Below are positions 3,871-7,770 of a stretch of 7,770 nucleotides of DNA, piece by piece. Source of the stretch: Nitrosopumilales archaeon (GTDB lineage Archaea; Thermoproteota; Nitrososphaeria; Nitrososphaerales; Nitrosopumilaceae); NCBI GenBank assembly GCA_025350175.1, contig JANXYF010000156.1, forward strand, positions 1 to 7,770, written 5' to 3'. Position numbers and translations under genes: made by a program. A model generated the notes under the pieces. It was not told the DNA's origin and made no database searches. It was given only the letters and a program-made list of their open reading frames with translations. Positions within the stretch are counted from its first letter, which is position 1; every line of letters begins with the position of its first letter.

Positions 3871-5944
3871 AACTTTAACAAAATTTTTCGCAAGAAGACT
3901 TGCAGTAAAATTTATAATTCCAATTCTAGTCCTGATGCTTTTTGTACCTACTGTGATTTCCTCTTTTGATGCATATGGACAGGTAACCACTACCGCAACA
4001 ACAGGAGGATTGACAATACAGCAAACACAGGACTGTTTTGCACCGCTAACTACTATACTTGATGCAACTTATGCTGGTCCTGTTGTTGTTGATTCGTATT
4101 GGGTAGATCAAGGAACATCTTCTTCAACCGATGTTACTAGTAATCCTGTCAAAAAAGAGATAGGTCCAGGAGAAGGACCTTCAGTTTTTGCAGTGGTATT
4201 TACAAATAGAAATTCAAACTTTCCAATAACATCAGTTACTGCATTTCTTAATCTTCCATCAGGATTTTTAGCTACTGGAGAGAGTGCAAATCCTCAATTA
4301 CTTCAACAGCACTATCAGGCAGGACGAGCTGTAGCCAATCCTGCGGTAGGAAACAACTATGGTACTATACCACCCGGAGCCTCATTTACTATCTATTTTA
4401 ACATAAATGTACTACCATCTGCCAGAGTAGGAACTTTTGCTACAACAGTTGTTGCAAATTATGTACAAGTTGGAGTAGTTGGACAACAATGTACTTCCGC
4501 ATTACTTAACGTTCCATTTGTTCTTCCTGGCAAAGTAATAATGGATGCATCAACTGCAACTGCAGAAATTCCACCTCAAGCTCAAAGTCCTGTATCTGTA
4601 ACAATTGAGAACAAGGGTTCTGCTCCTGCAACAGGAGTAGTGGTAACAATTACAAATCTTGGATCATCTAAAGGTGCTACTGGAAGTTCATCTGCTGGAG
4701 GAGCTATTACACTATCATCAACTACTACCCAACTTATCAATCTGGGGCCTAATACCTTTAACATTGGAACTATCCCTGCAAATTCTAAAGCTGTAATATC
4801 TACAAAACTTTATGCAAGCAATTCAGCTGGAGGTTCCACCCAACTAATACAACTTCAAATAGACTATCAAAACGCATGGGGAAAACTTTCAACTACTAAT
4901 GTAAACACTGGGCTTGTCATAACTCCAAATCCTCCACAAACTATTAGCTTGTCATATCTTGGAGATACTACAACTCCTGTAATTACTGCAGGAAATCTGG
5001 GCGATCTTAATTTCGTTGTTGCAAATAATAGTAATGATACAATGTCGAACATCCTGATATCTCTTGTACCTCAATCAACTTCTGTTTCTATAGTTGGATC
5101 TTCTACCTGGACAATACAAAATATGAAACCAGGAGACAAACAAGAATTAGACACCAAAGTATTTGCAGCAACTTCATTGATCAATACCCCTACTTCATTT
5201 ACATTGACTGCAAATTATGACTCAAAAGGACAATCCATGACAAACTCTCTTACCTTGGGAACTTTTGTAGTGGGTAGCATCAAACTCCAGATATATGGTC
5301 TAACTGCAAATTCTGCGGGTGGAACTTCTACTCTGGTAGGTAACTTGCTCAATCAAGGAAGCACTACAGCATTATTTACAACAATTCAACCAACACAATC
5401 TCCACTTTTAGATGCAATTCGAGCTGCAAGGGTTGCAAATTCTACAAATAATCAATCTCAATCATTTACCCCATCTGGACAAGCAGGATTCCAAGGAGGT
5501 AGCGGTGCAGGCGGACAAGGAAGAGGTGGTGGTCAGAGAGGTTCAACACAACAATTCATTGGTGATCTTTCACCAGATTCGCCAATTCCAATTAGCGTGC
5601 CTATGAGAGGACTAAACACAATACCACCTGGATCATATCAGGTAGCATTCAAAGTAGTTTATGCTGATGACTTGAAGAACTTTCATACAGTAATACTAAA
5701 CGGAACAATCTTTGTTGGAAGAAGTGCACCAACTAATACTGCCACACAAAATACTTCAATACTAGATCAGATACCTCTTCCTCCACCAGTAACTATTGGA
5801 ATAATAGTTACAGTAGCAGTAGTGATTGCACTTTTAATAAGAAAGAAAAGAGTCGCAAAGAAAAAACTAAAGCTGTTAACACAGGGGGATACTGACATAG
5901 TCTCAATATTTGACGGTGCCAAAAAGAAAGAGAATGAATCCTAA
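3857..5944 (+). CDS. Exported Ig-like (COG1361-type) membrane-anchored subunit of the ABC system
   Basis: This 695-aa protein has a basic N-terminus and a hydrophobic signal segment at 18-36. A long outside region follows, then a single membrane helix (about 645-661) and a basic cytoplasmic tail (RKKRVAKKKLK...). The outside part reads as successive beta-sandwich domains: roughly 60-225, 226-355 (with VSVTIENKGSAPATGVVVTI), 360-475 and 475-625. Phrases such as ENKGSAPATG and IPANSKAVIS are typical of CARDB/COG1361 'S-layer domain' proteins that accompany FtsX-like permeases in archaea. A Gly/Gln-rich stretch (541-562) interrupts the last domain. Only two cysteines exist, C60 and C212, both outside and likely bonded. 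The gene sits between ATPase and permease with overlaps on both sides, so it probably acts as the outside adaptor or substrate-handling subunit. The substrate is unknown. Confidence 0.82.
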   Translation: MSTTRTLTKFFARRLAVKFIIPILVLMLFVPTVISSFDAYGQVTTTATTGGLTIQQTQDCFAPLTTILDATYAGPVVVDSYWVDQGTSSSTDVTSNPVKKEIGPGEGPSVFAVVFTNRNSNFPITSVTAFLNLPSGFLATGESANPQLLQQHYQAGRAVANPAVGNNYGTIPPGASFTIYFNINVLPSARVGTFATTVVANYVQVGVVGQQCTSALLNVPFVLPGKVIMDASTATAEIPPQAQSPVSVTIENKGSAPATGVVVTITNLGSSKGATGSSSAGGAITLSSTTTQLINLGPNTFNIGTIPANSKAVISTKLYASNSAGGSTQLIQLQIDYQNAWGKLSTTNVNTGLVITPNPPQTISLSYLGDTTTPVITAGNLGDLNFVVANNSNDTMSNILISLVPQSTSVSIVGSSTWTIQNMKPGDKQELDTKVFAATSLINTPTSFTLTANYDSKGQSMTNSLTLGTFVVGSIKLQIYGLTANSAGGTSTLVGNLLNQGSTTALFTTIQPTQSPLLDAIRAARVANSTNNQSQSFTPSGQAGFQGGSGAGGQGRGGGQRGSTQQFIGDLSPDSPIPISVPMRGLNTIPPGSYQVAFKVVYADDLKNFHTVILNGTIFVGRSAPTNTATQNTSILDQIPLPPPVTIGIIVTVAVVIALLIRKKRVAKKKLKLLTQGDTDIVSIFDGAKKKENES

Positions 5945-7175
5945 AGATCTTTTTTTATTATCATTTGAGGCACTAGTTGATAGAAAAGTTAGAACACTAC
6001 TTACAATTCTGATGGTTGTACTTGGGAGTAGTCTTGTTGTTGTACTAAATGGTTTGAGTGCAGGCCAAACAGCATTCTTGGAACAACAATTTAACACACT
6101 GGCAGCTAATGTCCTCTTTGTAGGAAGTGGACAACGTTCTCTTAGCTCATTTGCTGCATCTACAAGTAATTCTATAATAATTAATGATGTAATTGTACAA
6201 AAAATCAGGGCTCTGCCAAATGTATCTGATGTTATACCTACATACACTGGTTCTGCCCAAATCAACTCACAGGGAAATACTCAACGTGCATCCATTACTG
6301 CAATTGATCCATCAAAATTATCTGTAGAACTTCCAAATCTTACATATGTTGATGGTTCTGCAATAAATCCAGGAGATCGGTCATCGGCAATTGTGGGAGA
6401 TACTGTAGTAAATCCACAGGGTGCTGACACTGCTTTTGTTGTACTTGGAGAAACGATCAAGGCAACTGCATCTTATACAGATTCAAGTGGAGCTCACACA
6501 GTAGTAAAGAATTTTGTAGTTACAGGAATTCTAAAACCGTCTGGTAATACTGGAATAGACCGTTCAATTATAATTAATCTTGATGCTGGCAATCAGTTAT
6601 TGCACAAGCAAAACAGGTATGATCAGTTGATTATTGCCGCAACTACTCCTGATGATGTTGATACGGTACAACAAGAGATCACTAGTACATTTGGAAAAAC
6701 TCTGGGTGCTACAACTCCTAAAGCAATTATGGCCGTCAGACAGCAAGCTGCAAGCGGTAATGCTGCCTTTATTTTGATGGTTGGAATTATTGCACTTGTT
6801 GTAGGAGCAGTTGGTATTGTTACAACACTGTATAATTCCGTTACAGAAAGAATTCGTGAAATAGGTACTATGAAGGCAATAGGAGCTCAGAATGCTGAAA
6901 TTCTTGCACTTTTTCTAGTCGAAGCTGCACTGATTGGTATTATTGGTGCATCATCTGGGATGGGAATTGGAATGATTGGAGGTATAGTACTGGGTATCCT
7001 TACAACCACAACTCCAACTGGTGGAGGACCACCTGTTCACATACCGCCAATCTTTGTTCCAACGGATTTGCTTAAGGTTTGGCTACTTTCTCTTGGACTA
7101 AGTGTTTTGGCAGGAATGTATCCAGCATGGAAGGCATCAAAACTTTCTCCAATGGTTGCATTAAGACGAGAATAA
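5934..7175 (+). CDS. FtsX/MacB-like ABC transporter permease
   Basis: The 413-aa permease follows the MacB/LolC plan. TM1 lies at about 21-43, after RKVRTLLTILMVVLG. A large outside domain (MacB_PCD type, about 44-270) follows. A C-terminal FtsX domain has three helices (about 276-298, 322-356 and 381-398). The cytoplasmic coupling motif TERIREIGTMKAIGA (304-318) and the ending YPAWKASKLSPMVALR are family hallmarks. It pairs with the ATPase at 3130 as a mechanotransmission-type transporter that moves its outside domain rather than carrying a solute through the membrane. ATG at 5934 is chosen: it follows an AAGAAAGAGA tract and overlaps the previous gene by 11 nt. In-frame TTG at 5910 and GTG at 5916 would add up to 8 residues (TVPKRKR) and cannot be excluded. 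Confidence 0.92.
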   Translation: MNPKDLFLLSFEALVDRKVRTLLTILMVVLGSSLVVVLNGLSAGQTAFLEQQFNTLAANVLFVGSGQRSLSSFAASTSNSIIINDVIVQKIRALPNVSDVIPTYTGSAQINSQGNTQRASITAIDPSKLSVELPNLTYVDGSAINPGDRSSAIVGDTVVNPQGADTAFVVLGETIKATASYTDSSGAHTVVKNFVVTGILKPSGNTGIDRSIIINLDAGNQLLHKQNRYDQLIIAATTPDDVDTVQQEITSTFGKTLGATTPKAIMAVRQQAASGNAAFILMVGIIALVVGAVGIVTTLYNSVTERIREIGTMKAIGAQNAEILALFLVEAALIGIIGASSGMGIGMIGGIVLGILTTTTPTGGGPPVHIPPIFVPTDLLKVWLLSLGLSVLAGMYPAWKASKLSPMVALRRE

Positions 7176-7185
7176 AATTATTAAA

Positions 7186-7250
7186 ATTATTTTATGATGA
7201 AAATAATGATCTACAATCTTGGTATTTTTGACAACTTGATTTTTATTTTT
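7186..7250 (+). terminator. Probable terminator of the ABC operon
   Basis: An AT-only inverted repeat, ATTATTTT-ATGATG-AAAATAAT (7186-7207), begins about 10 nt after the permease stop. It is followed by T-rich tracts GGTATTTTTG and GATTTTTATTTTTAC up to 7250. The T tracts are the likelier signal, since archaeal termination does not need a hairpin. Confidence 0.4.
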
Positions 7251-7324
7251 ACTCAACAATAATTATGAAAATATTACTCGTTATGTCATGTCAACCTATT
7301 ATAATGCCAGATTAATGATATCAT

Positions 7325-7330
7325 AGAGGA
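7325..7330 (+). promoter_or_regulatory. Shine-Dalgarno site that sets a TTG start
   Basis: AGAGGA lies 7 nt before TTG at 7338. The reading frame is closed by TAA at 7302-7304, and no in-frame ATG or GTG occurs between that stop and 7338, so this site is what supports the TTG. Confidence 0.5.
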
Positions 7331-7337
7331 CAATAAT

Positions 7338-7770
7338 TTGGAACCGCTTGAATTTTGTGATGTTTGTTTTCAGAAAGGAAGACCTAATCTTTGTGAGACT
7401 TATAAGAATGAATTTACTAAAATCACTTCATTACAATTTTCACAGAAATCCAGGTTGGACAAAGTTCTCAATAGGCTAGAGATTAGACCAAGATCCGTTG
7501 AAAAGCGTTGGACACTTGTTATGGACTCTCAAAAACGAAAGGAATTTCTTGATTCACTATGGGGAATGGCAATTACTGTTCATACGTTAGAAGATCATGT
7601 TAAAACTATAACAAGGCTTTACAAGCCAGAGATAAGAAAACTTGGGGATGAAAAACAAGTCGAACTTCCTAGTCCCGAAACTTGGGAAGAATTTGATCCT
7701 AAATCACGAGACTGGACTCCACTAAAAGTTGAAACAAAGAAAGAAAAATTCTATGCCAAAGTAAATCTTG
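7338..7770 (+). CDS. Unrecognised protein with N-terminal Cys cluster (cut by window edge)
   Basis: An open frame of 144 codons runs to the right edge without a stop. I do not recognise it. The N-terminus EFCDVCFQKGRPNLCE has C7-x2-C10 and C19, which could hold part of a metal site; no further Cys or clear His partner is seen in the visible part. The rest is hydrophilic and mixed helical, with EKRWTLVMDSQKRKEFLDSLWGMA (about 58-81) and a charged TWEEFDPKSRDWTPLK stretch (about 118-133). No membrane segment is visible. Codon use and the lack of stops over 430 nt in AT-rich DNA support a real gene. The TTG start is supported by AGAGGA 7 nt upstream. It follows the terminator region of the ABC operon and probably has its own promoter. 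Confidence 0.65.
   Translation, partial: MEPLEFCDVCFQKGRPNLCETYKNEFTKITSLQFSQKSRLDKVLNRLEIRPRSVEKRWTLVMDSQKRKEFLDSLWGMAITVHTLEDHVKTITRLYKPEIRKLGDEKQVELPSPETWEEFDPKSRDWTPLKVETKKEKFYAKVNL

Noticed and set aside
5412..5606. Plus-strand frame shifted against the exported subunit gene
   Set aside because: It lies fully inside the 695-codon frame and its Gln/Val-rich product is the out-of-frame reading of the Gly/Gln-rich insert.
5910..5933. TTG (5910) or GTG (5916) as permease start
   Set aside because: ATG at 5934 gives a normal FtsX-family N-terminus and a short 11-nt overlap, much like the upstream gene junction; the extension is only a few basic residues.
5903..6265. Minus-strand frame of 120 codons at the start of the permease gene
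   Set aside because: It is antisense to the conserved first TM and outside domain of the permease and shows no start signals.
7265..7315. 16-codon ATG ORF in the gap after the permease
   Set aside because: There is no ribosome site and no TATA box at the right distance, and the ORF is too short to support without conservation.
1..7770. tRNA, rRNA, CRISPR array, insertion sequence or transposase
   Set aside because: No cloverleaf-like segment, regularly spaced repeats, transposase motifs or target-site duplications were seen. The only long direct repeat is the promoter pair.

Overview
The window looks like chromosomal DNA of an archaeon, most likely a member of the Nitrososphaerota (Thaumarchaeota, Nitrosopumilales-like). 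This rests on AT-rich genes, TATA boxes about 26 nt upstream of start codons (leaderless transcripts), a short winged-helix protein and a DUF6659-like protein of types I associate with this phylum, and an archaeal ABC operon with an Ig-like exported subunit. No rRNA, tRNA, CRISPR array or mobile element was seen, and the assignment was made without a database search.

Left part, minus strand (1-1800). Reading leftward from about 1800 there is a winged-helix DNA-binding protein, a two-TM membrane protein with a strong Shine-Dalgarno site, a small J-domain protein, a gap of about 370 bp with no convincing gene, and the first 39 codons of sufC (Fe-S cluster assembly ATPase). sufC has a textbook leaderless TATA box and two inverted repeats just upstream.

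Middle part, plus strand (1890-3120). Three small genes follow one another: a DUF6659-like protein, a 64-aa C2H2 zinc-finger protein and a 53-aa CxxC/HxxC zinc-binding protein that is easily missed because of its length. This block is bracketed by two copies of the same promoter/operator segment: 42 of 49 bases are identical, and both copies place an ATG at the same distance from the TATA box. The first copy drives the DUF6659-like gene. The second lies in front of the ABC operon, but its ATG opens a 25-codon ORF rather than the ATPase, which starts 89 nt downstream of that ATG.

Right part, plus strand (3130-7175). Three overlapping genes form a MacB/LolCDE-type transporter operon: the ATPase, a 695-aa exported Ig-like (COG1361-type) protein anchored by a C-terminal membrane helix, and a four-TM FtsX/MacB permease. 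Overlaps of 14 and 11 nt suggest translational coupling. The likely job is mechanical work across the membrane on an envelope substrate, with the exported protein as the outside partner; the substrate cannot be read from sequence. After an AT-rich probable terminator, a final unrecognised gene with a TTG start and a Cys cluster runs off the right edge.

The most interesting signals are the duplicated promoter/operator with its imperfect palindrome, the probable leaderless leader ORF before the ABC operon, and the divergently encoded winged-helix protein as a candidate regulator of both.
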